From the NCBI GenBank assembly GCA_023055355.1, contig JALJCS010000007.1, forward strand, positions 468,001 to 532,000: a stretch of 64,000 nt of DNA, read 5' to 3'. The notes under the pieces were generated by a model. The model made no database searches and had not been told where the DNA came from. It worked only from the letters and a program-made list of their open reading frames with translations. The position numbers and the translations under genes are program-made. This stretch comes from Agelaius tricolor. Lineage: Eukaryota > Chordata > Aves > Passeriformes > Icteridae. Of the stretch, positions 34,801 to 42,149 are shown one piece after another; position 1 is the first letter of the stretch; each line of letters starts with the position of its first letter.

Positions 34801-35036
34801 GCTGGGGGTGCTGCTCTGCCCCCAGCCCTGAGCTCCTGTGTCCCCAGGGCCTCAAGACTGGCATGTACTACCTGAGGACGAAGCCAGCTGCCAACCCCAT
34901 CCAGTTCACCCTGAACAAGGAGAAGCTGCGGGAGCGGGAGAAGGCGTCCAGGGAGGAGGAGGAGAAGGAGAGGAACAAGGCAGCCATGGTGTGCTCCCTG
35001 GAGAACAGGGAGGAGTGCCTCATGTGTGGCTCCTAA
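16789..35036 (+). CDS. RRM1: RRM1, ribonucleotide reductase large subunit, 19 coding exons
   Basis: RRM1 is the cytosolic catalytic subunit of class Ia ribonucleotide reductase. With RRM2 or RRM2B it reduces ribonucleoside diphosphates to deoxyribonucleoside diphosphates. Joining 16789-16807, 18047-18135, 20646-20823, 21262-21362, 21952-22011, 22727-22766, 23871-24033, 24801-24942, 25538-25621, 25887-26048, 26579-26658, 27116-27317, 27949-28098, 29637-29858, 30743-30819, 31712-31847, 32832-32927, 33834-34022 and 34848-35036 gives 792 codons plus stop, exactly the human length. All introns are GT-AG and all phases match. Visible domains are the N-terminal ATP cone (about 1-90), then the alpha/beta barrel. 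Key residues in place are D57 (activity site), C218 and C444 (redox pair), D226 (specificity site), loop 2 Q288/R293, N427-C429-E431 (radical and catalytic), TAST 604-607 (phosphate binding), Y737-Y738 (radical transfer) and C787/C790 (C-terminal shuttle). No frameshift or stop is seen. Confidence 0.97.
17568..17935. repeat. 43-bp minisatellite in RRM1 intron 1
   Basis: About eight units built from 'actggttcttactggggg' and 'actggggtgctctgtgctg', with deletions. The rest of intron 1 (16808-18046) shows a CpG-rich start, degenerate 'cctcagctttgggggt' phrases and a (TG)n run just before exon 2. Confidence 0.9.
18013..18040. repeat. (TG)n microsatellite at the exon 2 acceptor
   Basis: An alternating TG run, interrupted once, ends six bases before the 3' splice-site AG (18045-18046) and serves as the polypyrimidine region of RRM1 intron 1. 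Confidence 0.9.
18047..18135 (+). CDS. RRM1: RRM1 exon 2
   Basis: Residues 7-36, beginning [16 protein letters not shown], within the ATP cone. D16 and K17 are present. Phase 0 at the 3' end, donor CT|GTGAGT. Confidence 0.96.
18136..19204 (+). other. RRM1 intron 2, proximal unique part
   Basis: Ordinary intron sequence between exon 2 and the first CR1 piece. No RNA gene or exon was recognised. Confidence 0.5.
19205..19400 (-). mobile_element. CR1 fragment in RRM1 intron 2, antisense
   Basis: Reads 'gggttggaatgggctttcaa', then 'ccctgccatggcagggacac', then 'gccagggatgcagggaacag': the reverse complement of the CR1 tail. Confidence 0.75.
19685..19980 (-). mobile_element. CR1 fragment in RRM1 intron 2, antisense
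   Basis: From 'cagactgggttgggttgaga' to 'gctgtccctgcaggccttgt'. The body is nearly identical to copies at 15.7, 43.8 and 54.5 kb. The 27-bp array starts right at its truncated end. Confidence 0.82.
19985..20570. repeat. 27-bp minisatellite, about 21 copies, RRM1 intron 2
   Basis: Units of 'cccattcccagtctctgtcc' plus 'cagtttg', with variants 'gtccctgtccccgtttg'. It ends about 75 bp before exon 3. Pyrimidine bias on the + strand makes it resemble a very long polypyrimidine tract. Confidence 0.93.
20646..20823 (+). CDS. RRM1: RRM1 exon 3
   Basis: Residues 37-95 plus the first base of codon 96. Contains [20 protein letters not shown] with D57, the residue whose change relaxes dATP inhibition in mammals. 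Completes the ATP cone. Confidence 0.97.
21262..21362 (+). CDS. RRM1: RRM1 exon 4
   Basis: Residues 96-129, reading [20 protein letters not shown] and ending VLANKD. Differences from human are conservative. Donor GAT|GTAAGT. Confidence 0.96.
21952..22011 (+). CDS. RRM1: RRM1 exon 5
   Basis: Residues 130-149, [20 protein letters not shown], a 60-base exon in phase 0 on both sides. Confidence 0.97.
22727..22766 (+). CDS. RRM1: RRM1 exon 6
   Basis: Residues 150-162, [13 protein letters not shown], plus the first base of Val163. A 40-base exon with acceptor 'ctcttttaaag'. Confidence 0.95.
23290..23830 (+). mobile_element. CR1 LINE 3' fragment in RRM1 intron 6, sense
   Basis: Starts with 'ctgggctgatcccacagggt' and ends with 'gtgtccctgccatggcaggg'. 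It is the same subtype as 7452-8030, and its end lies only about 40 bp before exon 7. Confidence 0.8.
23871..24033 (+). CDS. RRM1: RRM1 exon 7
   Basis: Residues 163-216 plus two bases of Ser217, including [20 protein letters not shown], part of the substrate pocket. Donor AG|GTGCTC. Confidence 0.96.
24436..24605 (+). mobile_element. CR1 fragment in RRM1 intron 7, sense
   Basis: 'aaggttcttccccagagggt', then 'aatgggcacagccccgaggc', then 'ccttccagctcagggtattc'. Same subtype as 30080-30545. Confidence 0.7.
24801..24942 (+). CDS. RRM1: RRM1 exon 8
   Basis: Residues 217-264. Begins [20 protein letters not shown] and holds C218 of the active-site disulfide pair and D226 of the specificity site. 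Residue 222 is Cys, where I recall Ser in human. Ends IAG, donor GGG|GTGAGT. Confidence 0.97.
25538..25621 (+). CDS. RRM1: RRM1 exon 9
   Basis: Residues 265-292, [20 protein letters not shown] then YVDQGGNK. The exon ends inside loop 2, the flexible segment that couples effector to substrate choice (Q288 here, R293 on the next exon). Confidence 0.97.
25887..26048 (+). CDS. RRM1: RRM1 exon 10
   Basis: Residues 293-346, starting [20 protein letters not shown] and ending KRVETNQ. It is almost unchanged from mammals. Donor CAG|GTGAGA. Confidence 0.97.
26370..26525 (-). mobile_element. CR1 fragment in RRM1 intron 10, antisense
   Basis: 'gaatcccagaccagtttggc', then 'catccagtgccaccctctgc', then 'ctttggacacttccagggct': a diverged copy of the CR1 tail in reverse. 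Confidence 0.7.
26579..26658 (+). CDS. RRM1: RRM1 exon 11
   Basis: Residues 347-372 plus two bases of Ser373, [20 protein letters not shown]. Donor AG|GTAAGA. Confidence 0.96.
27116..27317 (+). CDS. RRM1: RRM1 exon 12
   Basis: Residues 373-440. Contains [18 protein letters not shown] with N427, the radical-bearing C429 and E431. Donor GAG|GTGGGT, followed within about 30 bp by a minisatellite. Confidence 0.97.
27345..27505. repeat. 33-bp minisatellite in RRM1 intron 12
   Basis: About five units of 'gggagtgctcctggggcagc' plus 'tccctgcctgcct'. It starts close to the exon 12 donor. Confidence 0.9.
27949..28098 (+). CDS. RRM1: RRM1 exon 13
   Basis: Residues 441-490. Begins VAVCN with C444, the partner of C218, and ends [10 protein letters not shown]. 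Donor GAG|GTGAGT. Confidence 0.97.
28425..28760 (+). mobile_element. CR1 LINE 3' fragment in RRM1 intron 13, sense
   Basis: 'gagctccctgacaggagggg', then 'aacattaggaaaaatgtctt', then 'ttttccaacctcagtgattc': a near-canonical avian CR1 3' end finishing with the ATTCTGTG terminal repeats. Confidence 0.88.
28975..29632. repeat. Irregular minisatellite filling the end of RRM1 intron 13
   Basis: Units of 'gtgctgtgacatgtctgtgc' and 'tggaggtgacgtgtccatgc' mixed over about 650 bp, reaching to within five bases of the exon 14 acceptor at 29637. The last part is 'ggaggtggcatgtccctgct' repeated. Confidence 0.9.
29637..29858 (+). CDS. RRM1: RRM1 exon 14
   Basis: Residues 491-564. [20 protein letters not shown] opens it and PVSKG ends it. 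Its first four residues differ from the human ACLSNKRHRP segment. Donor GGG|GTGAGT. Confidence 0.96.
30080..30545 (+). mobile_element. CR1 LINE 3' fragment in RRM1 intron 14, sense
   Basis: 'gagagcccagaggagggaca', then 'ggttcttgcccagagggtgc', then 'ccctccagctcaggatattc'. The last 200 bp are present almost unchanged in reverse at 33030-33235. Confidence 0.8.
30743..30819 (+). CDS. RRM1: RRM1 exon 15
   Basis: Residues 565-589 plus two bases of Lys590, [20 protein letters not shown]. Donor AA|GTGAGT. Confidence 0.96.
30855..30985 (-). mobile_element. CR1 tail fragment in RRM1 intron 15, antisense
   Basis: 'cagactgggttgggtgggaa', then 'cccctcccatggcagggaca', then 'catccagcctggctttggat'. Confidence 0.7.
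31712..31847 (+). CDS. RRM1: RRM1 exon 16
   Basis: Residues 590-635, containing [20 protein letters not shown] with the T604-A605-S606-T607 phosphate-binding loop. Donor CAG|GTGAGC. Confidence 0.97.
32630..32770 (-). mobile_element. CR1 tail fragment in RRM1 intron 16, antisense
   Basis: 'gaatcccagaatggtttgga', then 'cctgccatggcagggacacc', ending 'ctggaacacttccaggggtg', about 60 bp before exon 17. Confidence 0.7.
32832..32927 (+). CDS. RRM1: RRM1 exon 17
   Basis: Residues 636-667, [20 protein letters not shown] and on to NGSIQ. Donor CAG|GTACAG. Confidence 0.96.
33025..33240 (-). mobile_element. CR1 fragment in RRM1 intron 17, antisense
   Basis: 'gtcctgagctggagggaccc' to 'ccagcaccctctgggaagaa': the reverse complement of the end of 30080-30545, with very few differences. 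Confidence 0.78.
33260..33730 (+). mobile_element. CR1 LINE 3' fragment in RRM1 intron 17, sense
   Basis: 'gttgttcagcctggagaagg', then 'gggaatggctgccagtgcca', then 'aggtccctccagacccaaac'. Oriented opposite to the adjoining piece at 33025-33240. Confidence 0.82.
33834..34022 (+). CDS. RRM1: RRM1 exon 18
   Basis: Residues 668-730, [20 protein letters not shown] through [20 protein letters not shown]. Donor CAG|GTACAG, followed almost at once by a minisatellite. Confidence 0.97.
34028..34465. repeat. 40-bp minisatellite in RRM1 intron 18
   Basis: About eleven units of 'ggggctccttccccaaaaca' plus 'gggcatcagctggggttatt', growing more diverged at the 3' end. It begins about six bases after the exon 18 donor. 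Confidence 0.92.
34575..34815. repeat. 31-bp minisatellite with acceptor-like units, RRM1 intron 18
   Basis: About eight units of 'gtgtccccagagctgggggt' plus 'gcctctctgca'. Each carries TGTCCCCAG, the same nine bases as the true exon 19 acceptor at 34839-34847. Confidence 0.93.
34848..35036 (+). CDS. RRM1: RRM1 exon 19, C-terminus
   Basis: Residues 731-792 and TAA stop. [20 protein letters not shown] carries the radical-transfer pair Y737-Y738. An acidic/basic segment [19 protein letters not shown] follows, then [11 protein letters not shown] with the shuttle cysteines C787 and C790. Confidence 0.98.
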   Translation, partial: GLKTGMYYLRTKPAANPIQFTLNKEKLREREKASREEEEKERNKAAMVCSLENREECLMCGS

Positions 35037-35676
35037 GGGATCACCAGGGATCCAGCACAGCCACTGCCCCTGGCTGGAGCTGCTGGGACAGGAGCATCTG
35101 GAAGAACGTGAGGATGCTGGGGCTGGGGCTGGGGCTGGGGCTGGGAGGGGGTGGTGTGGCGTCCCCATCCACAGGGATGGGGTGAGCATAGCTTTAGTAG
35201 CTGGGCTTCCCAGGGATTTCAGTGCTCTGTGTGGCCTTCCATGGAACCCTGCAGGTGGCACTGGGGACAGGGAGGTGCTGGTGCCACTCACAGGTCTGTC
35301 CTGGGCGCTCCAGACTGTGCCTTGCAGTCACCAGAGACTGCTCCTCGTGTGCCAGGGGGAGCAGCACAGCTGGCTGGTCCCTTTTCCTTGGCTGGGAGCC
35401 CCCAGGGTAGGAGTGTTGGGTGTCTGCCAGGGCACAGGGACAGCTGCTGGCACTCCTGCAGTGTCCCCACCCTGCCAGAGCCTCCTGTCCCGCTGCTGCT
35501 CCCTCTCCTTGTCCCTCCTCTGGCCTTCCCAGAACGCCTTTGGAAGGAGCAGATGGGTGGAAGGGATGGTGCTTCGTGGGCTCTTCCCTTCAGCTGGCCA
35601 GGACAGCCTGGCACTGGCTGAGTGTCCTCCAGTGGGGCCAGGAAAGGCAGAGCTGCTGCCCTGCATTTTATTCTGC

Positions 35677-35682
35677 ATTAAA
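35677..35682 (+). terminator. RRM1: Proximal poly(A) signal ATTAAA, RRM1
   Basis: ATTAAA within 'ctgcattaaattcac', 641 bp after the stop, followed by a T-rich region. Confidence 0.55.
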
Positions 35683-35974
35683 TTCACTAATTTGATCTAA
35701 TTGCTCGGGCAGTTTCCTGGCAGGGGGGCCAGTGCTGTCCTTGGCCACGGGTCAGGTGCCATTTTGTGAGGGCCACATGCCACTGGTGAAGGTCACCTGC
35801 CGTCTCTTTTCAGGGAGCTCCATTCCTCCACCTCAGGTAGTTCTTAGATTTTTTTAAGCCTCTTACCAATTTACTGCTCCTGTACTCCCTCCCTGCTCGA
35901 ACTCCGTGGGGCTTCAGGCAGTTCTGCAGTATTTATTGAACTCGTGAACCTCACCCCACCCCGAGTCCCAGCTC

Positions 35975-35980
35975 AATAAA
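35975..35980 (+). terminator. RRM1: Distal poly(A) signal AATAAA, RRM1
   Basis: AATAAA within 'agctcaataaaacac', 939 bp after the stop, followed by a G/T-rich stretch (ggctggtgctgttggg). It is the better of the two signals. Confidence 0.65.
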
Positions 35981-36119
35981 ACACATAATGTCGAAGGAAT
36001 GGCTGGTGCTGTTGGGAACACTCCTGGTGGTGATGGACACCGAGCATCTGTGCTGTGCTCACAGGTTCCTGCTGCTGCTCCTGGGCTGCTTTCCCTGGGG
36101 CATGGAGACATTGTCCCTC

Positions 36120-36548
36120 TGTCCCTCTGTCCCTCTGCACGGCTCCTGGCAGGAGGGGACAGCTGGGAGCTGGGCTCTGCTCACAGGGACAGGGACAGGA
36201 GCAGAGGGAACGGCCCCGGCTGGGCCTGCTTCTGTCCCGAGCTCACCAACCCCGGTGCTGCTTCTGTCCCGAGCTCACCAACCCCGGTTCAAGTTCTGTC
36301 CTGAGCTCACCAATCCCCGTTCCGGTTCTGTCCCCAGCACTCAAGCCCCAACGCCGGTCCCAGTTCTGTCCCAGCACTCGAACCCTGGTCCTGGTCCTGT
36401 TCCCCGGTCCCGGTTCCGTTCCCTGGTGCCGGTTCCGTTCCCCAGTCCCAGTTCTGTTCCCCGGTCCCGGTTCTGTTCCCCGGTCCCGGTTCTGTTCTCC
36501 GGTTCCGTTCCCCGGTCCCGGTTCCGTTCCCCGGTCCCGGTTCCGTTC
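36120..36548. repeat. Short GC-rich tandem repeats
   Basis: A truncated CR1-like piece (about 36130-36235) leads into units 'ctgtcccgagctcaccaacc', and then into 'ccggtcccggttccgttcc' repeated about eight times (36390-36548). The array is CpG-rich. Confidence 0.75.
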
Positions 36549-37060
36549 CGGTGCCGGGGGTTCCGCGGCTCCTGCAGTTCCGCTCGGCGCCGCCGGGGGG
36601 CGCTGGTGGCGCGGCCGCCGCGGGGCCGTTGGGAGCGCGCCCCGCCCCCCCCGGGTGTCCCGGTCCGAGCGTCCCCAAATTCCCCCAAATGTCCCCAAAA
36701 CCTCCCCGAACCTGAGCCAGCGCTTCCCGGGCTCCCGGTGCCGAGCAGGGCTCGCCGCGGCTCAGTCCCCGGGTTCCTCTGGCGGGCTCTGCAGTTGGGG
36801 TCGCCCCTGTCCCGCCCCACCGCCCCAAAGCTCCCGCTGCTTCCCGGGGAGCTCCGGCAGCGCTGCCCTCCTCCAGCCCGGCTTCCCTGGCCGGGCGGGT
36901 ACAGCCGGGGAGCACGGAGCTGGCCCGAGGTTTCCTCGTGTTGGAATTTCCCTTCAGCCCCCGCTGCCGTCCCCGGGATGCTCCGGTGGCCCCCGGGGCA
37001 CGGCTCTGTCACCGCAAACCGGAGGGGACGGGCCCGGGGCAGCTGCTGGGCTGCCATGGC
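36549..37060. promoter_or_regulatory. CpG-rich block, possible CpG island
   Basis: Dense CpG with 'gcgcggccgccgcggggccg' and CC-GCCCC boxes. A CTCF-like 19-mer GCGCCGCCGGGGGGCGCTG lies at 36587-36605. Open frames cross it but match no protein I know. It could be the promoter of an unannotated transcript or simply part of the RRM1 3' boundary. Confidence 0.45.
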
Positions 37061-37084
37061 AGATCCTCATGGGAGATGCTTGGA

Positions 37085-37640
37085 GTGGGAACAGCGCGGG
37101 GGGAATGGGGAATGGGACGGGAGACGGGAATGGGGGAATTGGATGGGAAAAGGGAACGGGGAAAGGGGACAGGAATGGGGGAATGGAATGGGAAATGAGA
37201 CAGGAACGGGCGAATGGGATGGGAATCGGGACAGGAATGGGGGAATGGGATGGGAATGGGACGGGAGACAGGACAGGAATGGGGGAATGGGATGGGAAAA
37301 GGGACAGGAATGGGGCAATAGGATGGGAGATGGGACAGGGCATGGGGGGACAGCTCGGGACGGGGAATGGGACAGGAGCACTGGGGAAATAGCACTGGAC
37401 TGTGGGGACAGGACAGGGACACTGGAGGGACAGGAAAGGATAGGGAGGGATGGGACAGGGCACTGGGGATACAGGACAGGGGAAGGAGACGGGCACTGAA
37501 GGGACAGCTCAGGGCAGGGGAAATGGGACAGGGCACTGGAGATACAGGGCAGGGAGGAATGGGACAGGGCACTGGGGAAATGGGACAGGGGGGACAGGAT
37601 GGAACAGGACAGGGCCCTGGGGTGCAGGACAGGGGCACTG
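37085..37640. repeat. Purine-rich GGGAATGGGA repeat tract
   Basis: About 550 bp built from 'gggaatgggatgggaa', 'gggacaggaatggggg' and, later, 'gggacagggcactgggg'. The + strand is overwhelmingly A/G with runs of three to five G. Open frames here are repeat artefacts. Confidence 0.88.
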
Positions 37641-38218
37641 GGTCCTGGCTGGTGCGTTGCTGGGAGCTTTGTGCCCAGGCTCTGCAGCTGTGGGCTGTCC
37701 AAGCTCAGGCAGCACTTCAGGGCATGGGATTCACTGTGCCTGGCTTGGGCTAAATGCTGAGGAGTTCCTGAGCCAGGAGCTTCTTGCAGTTCCCCCAGGA
37801 ATCCAAGGAACTCCAGGAGCTCCCCAGGTGCCCCCCAGGGCCCCCTCTCCAGGGTGCCAGGGGCCATTCCAGCAGCCCAGAGACCCCAGCTCTCAGCCCC
37901 CCAGGATGGGCATGGTGGTGGCCCCTAGGCTGCACTGCTGCTCCCCAATCCACTCCTTCCCTGCATTCATTTTCCTCTCCCAGGTAAGGGGGTTTGGGAG
38001 GCTGGGAACAGCTCACACCCAGGGCAAAGGGAATTCTAAACAGGGGGGCACAAAGGAACAGAATCCTGCTACCTGTCTCCCTGGTTTAGCCTTTGGAGTT
38101 ACTGGCTTGGGAAGGTGCTGGCTTGGGCTTGTATGCTTGGAAGTAACAGGGGGTGGAAATAAAATTAAAATAAAAACAGGACTTAATGAAGACATTTCTT
38201 CAAAGTCTTCAGAAAAGA
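37641..38218. other. Intergenic, no gene recognised
   Basis: Mixed unique sequence downstream of the purine tract. An AATAAAATTAAAATAAAA run at 38157-38174 lies just before the CR1-derived segment. Confidence 0.5.
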
Positions 38219-38775
38219 CCTGGAGGGGCTGGAGTGTGTCCAGGGCAGGGAATGGAGCTGGGCAGGGGCTGGAGAATCCCTGAGGGAGCTGGGCAGGGGC
38301 TGCAGAATCCCTGAGGGAGCTGGGCAGGGGCTGCAGAATCCCTGAGGGAGCTGGGCAGGGGCTGCAGAATCCCTGAGGGAGCTGGGCAGGGGCTGCAGAA
38401 TCCCTGAGGGAGCTGGGCAGGGGCTGGGGCTGGAGCAAAGGAGGCTCAGGGGCCCTTGTGGCTCTGCACAAGTCCCTGCCAGGAGGGCACAGCCGGGGGG
38501 GTCGGGCTCTGCTCCCAGGGCACAGGGACAGGAGCAGAGGGAACGGCCTCAGGCTGGGCCAGGGCAGGCTCAGCTTGGACAGCAGCAGCAATTTGCCCAT
38601 GGCAAGGGAGCTCAGGCCTTGGCAGGGGCTGCCCAGGGAGCTTTGCAGTGCCCAGCCCTGCAGGTGTCCCCTGCAGGTGGCACTGAGTGCTCTGGGCTGG
38701 GGACAAGGTGCCCATGGGGCACAGCTGGCACTGCATGGGCTGGCAGGGCTGGGCCAGCCCCAGGGATTTGGGGGT
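38219..38775 (+). mobile_element. CR1-derived segment, copy A1, sense
   Basis: Starts 'cctggaggggctggagtgtg', holds a 31-bp unit 'gaatccctgagggagctggg' repeated about five times (38265-38425), then 'gaggctcaggggcccttgtg', 'aatttgcccatggcaaggga' and 'ctggccagccccagggattt'-like text. Copies with very few differences lie at 39615-40000 (reverse), 45190-45675 and 49985-50375. Confidence 0.82.
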
Positions 38776-39610
38776 TCTGGGATCTGTGTCTGCTCCTATG
38801 GCATATCCAGCACAAATACTGGAGGGAAAGGCTTGGAATAATTTGTTTAAGTGTAATTGTTGTTCTGGATGTCACCATTTTTAGGCACACAGAGGAACAA
38901 ACTCAGGTTTATTGCAGGTTATTGGATCCCAAATGTGCTTCCAGCAGCAATTCCCAACCAAAGAACAAACCCACCCACAAATCCACCTGCCACAAGAAGT
39001 GAGGAGCTGAAGTAGAGACTGAGAATGGGAAAATCTCCCCGTTTCAGGGAGCAGGTGGATCCTCAGAGAGCAGCACTATTCCCAGCTGGAAGGGGCTCAC
39101 CTCTGTGTGTCATTCCGCAAGTCAGAGGGAACAGTTCTGGGGAAAATCAATTCTGCAGAATGAATAAAGCACAGAAAATGAATTGTACAAACATGGGGAG
39201 GTTATTCACAGGGTCTCTCAGGAGGAAAATCACTCAAAAGCCCTGGGGTAAAACCCTCAGGACTGAACATGATCCTGACTTTGCTGCAGCCCCTGCACTG
39301 GTGTGGAGCCTGTGCTGCTGCAGTGCCTGATCAGCCCTTTGGACCCCGTCCAGCCTCAGCTGCTCAGCTGCTCAGTTGGGCACAACTTCTCCATTTCATT
39401 CCATCAGATTCGTTTGATGCTTTTTTGAAGGCTTTTTTCCTTTCTGAAATTAATCTCATTTATTCCCTGTTTGCTTGTCAGGGGAGATCCCAATTCAGTA
39501 TAGTAGGGATTGGCTCAAAACCAGTGAACTGTGAGGATTTGGGAAGAAATAGGTGAGATTTGAGTCAGGATGACTTTCACATTTGTTATTCTTTCAAATT
39601 ATTCCCTGGG
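38776..39610. other. Intergenic between opposed CR1-like copies
   Basis: About 840 bp of unique AT-richer sequence with no coding or RNA feature that I can support. It forms the loop between copy A1 and its reverse complement copy A2. Confidence 0.5.
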
Positions 39611-39614
39611 AATT

Positions 39615-40000
39615 ACACCCAGCCCATGCAGTGCCAGCTGTGCCCCATGGGCACCTTGTCCCCAGCCCAGAGCACTCAGTGCCACCTGCAGGGGACACCT
39701 GCAGGGCTGGGCACTGCAAAGCTCCCTGGGCAGCCCCTGCCAAGGCCTGAGCTCCCTTGCCATGGGCAAATTGCTGCTGCTGGCCAAGCTGAGCCTGCCC
39801 TGGCCCAGCCTGAGGCCGTTCCCTCTGCTCCTGTCCCTGTGCCCTGGGAGCAGAGCCCGACCCCCCCGGCTGTGCCCTCCTGGCAGGGACTTGTGCAGAG
39901 CCACAAGGGCCCCTGAGCCTCCTTTGCTCCAGCCCCAGCCCCTGCCCAGCTCCCTCAGGGATTCTCCAGCCCCTGCCCAGCTCCGTTCCCTGCCCTGGAC
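39615..40000 (-). mobile_element. CR1-derived segment, copy A2, antisense
   Basis: Reads 'cccatgcagtgccagctgtg' to 'ccagctccgttccctgccct' on the + strand, the reverse complement of 38230-38735 apart from loss of four 31-bp units and a few substitutions. Confidence 0.85.
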
Positions 40001-41290
40001 GCTCCCAGCACACAAGAACTGTCCTGGTGCTTCCAGCCACTCCCAAAGTGAGAGTCACCATCAAGTCCCACGATTATCCCCGGTGCTGCCCTGAGAAATG
40101 AACATTTGGAGAGGTGCCAGGCTCTGAACTCCCATGTTTATGATCACGCCACGCAGGCGATGCTTCCTTTCACCAAGGGGGGACAATGAGAAGCAAATGA
40201 CAAAAGCATTTGATTTTATGTGTGTGGTCTTCATCAAATTAGCAAAAAAAAAAAACACCACCAAAAAAAAAAGCTGGGCGGGCAGGGCGAGTTTGCAGGA
40301 GCATTAAAGAAATGGATTTTTAAAGGACCTTGAAAGGGGCTCATGAATGGGGGAGCTCCTGACGGGTTTGCAGCCAGAGCAGGGCAGTGAGGAGCAGCTG
40401 TTCCAGCTCTGGTAACCAGCCCTAAACCTCTGGGAATGCCTGCAGAGGCTGCTGGCTGTGCAAACAGCATCTCTGGAGAGTCCCAGGGGGGGAAGTGTCC
40501 CCACACGCTGCTGTTTACATGTGGAAATCCGTGACAGCATCCGGCCCCTGCCCTCCGAGCGGTTTGAGTTTTCCTTTCTGTTCCATGGAAAGTAGCTGGG
40601 ATTGGCACGTGCAATAATTCCAAGCTCTCCTCTTCCCCCGGGCTGGCAGTGAGCTGGCACTGAGGCTGCTCACTGTTGCTTTCATGGTATTCCCTAAAGG
40701 TTTTTTGCACAAGTGAAGAAGGTAAATACTGATGGATAATTAGAGAAAAAAAAAAAAGATGCTACAGGTGCTCTCTGCACAAGGTCCTGCACAGCATTTT
40801 ACTCTTAACGAACTAGGGCTTCTCTTTGTCAAAATTAAACCCAATTAGTTCCCTTATTCCACATGCAGAGAATGCCTAATGAACGTGGGAGTGGCTCAGG
40901 TGCTGTAAACACAAATGAAAGGTCAGGGTAGAACAGCTTCTGGTTGTGAAATCCTGGTTTAAAAGGAGTGATGTTCCCACTGATCTTTTCCTGGTCCTTC
41001 TGGAGATCAAATTCCCAAACCAGCAGCAGCCACTCAGACCTCCCAGTGGTGCAGGTGAGTGTCAGCCCCACCACTCACTAAATAAAAATAAAATTCAACC
41101 ACGTTATTTCTTCCACAGGCTCCAGCCAAAAGCTCTTGAGCAGCTCTCCAGAAAAGAAGATGGCAGAGGAGAGGAGGATTTTTCCAGATTCAAAGTACAT
41201 GGAATATTTCACTGTTATCCCCTTTTATCATCTCATTAGGAGCACCAAAGGCTTCCCCCTTTTCCAGTCTCCATTTGCATTTATAATAAC
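40001..41290. other. Unique AT-rich sequence, possible conserved noncoding DNA
   Basis: Non-repetitive sequence with homeodomain-like sites (CAATTAG near 40850, CCTAATGA near 40876), an E-box CAGGTG, and poly(A) runs at 40240-40270 and 40745-40758. No open frame of interest. Confidence 0.4.
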
Positions 41291-41484
41291 GCGTTGCCAT
41301 GGCAAAATCTGATAATCCTGGACTTCTTGGGTGCAATCACATCCTCCCAGGAGCACCAGGAGGGGAAAAGCCCAACCAGCCCGGGTGTTCCAGGGGTGGC
41401 CCGGGTCCCTCCTGGTGCCTGTTCAGCTCCAGGACATTCCAGAAGCGTGGGGCTGGAGCCTCCTCCTGGCAGGACAAGGGCAGG

Positions 41485-41665
41485 CTGGATGTGTCCCAGA
41501 GTCAGGGCTGTGTCACACGAGTCAGGGAGGTGTCCCAGAGTCAGGGAGGTGTCCCAGAGTCAGGGATGTGCCCCAGAGTCAGGGATGTGTCCCAGAGTCA
41601 GGGATGTGTCCCAGAGTCAGGGATGTGTCACAGAGTCAGGGCTGTGTCCCAGAGTCAGGGCACAG
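41485..41665. repeat. 19-bp minisatellite
   Basis: About nine copies of 'tgtcccagagtcagggatg', with variants 'tgtcacagagtcagggctg'. Confidence 0.92.
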
Positions 41666-42149
41666 GAGCTGCAGGAGCTGCCTTTTGTCCCCAGCCCGTG
41701 CTATGAAATGTGGGATTAGGGGGGGAACAGCCCCCCCCTGCTCCTGGGCCATTCAAGAGCAGCTTGTTCCCAAATTTTGTGACAAGGGGGCTTCTCCTGA
41801 GGGCCCTGCTGACAGCACAGGGGGCTCAGGGGTTCATTAGAACCAGGCGATGGGAAGGAGCCAGTGCTGGCACTGCCCACATGGCATCGTGGCAGGAGAG
41901 CGGTGTCCCCACTGTCACTGAGTCCCTCAGCACTGGGGCATTTGTCAGGTGGGACCAGCACCTGCAGCTGGGTCCCTCCTCCTGCTGGGGAAGGTGATGA
42001 GATCCCTTCCCAGCCAGCCTGGCAGGGATCAGCCCCAGGGAACCCCCGAGGGTCCCCCCAGATCCCTCTGCTCCTCCTCATCCATCCCCAGGGTGTCCAA
42101 TCCAGCCCTCAGGGATTGTCCCCTCCTACTCCAGGACAGAAGGAAAGGG

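Larger units (their letters stand above)
35037..36000 (+). other. RRM1: RRM1 3' untranslated region
   Basis: Runs from the stop to just past the distal poly(A) signal. A (GGGGCT)n run lies at 35118-35146. No coding sequence is seen. Confidence 0.7.

Noticed and set aside
35988..37499. 503-codon open frame after RRM1
   Set aside because: It starts at the RRM1 poly(A) region and runs through CCGGTCCCGG and GGGAATGGGA repeats. The peptide is repeat-derived with no recognisable domain.
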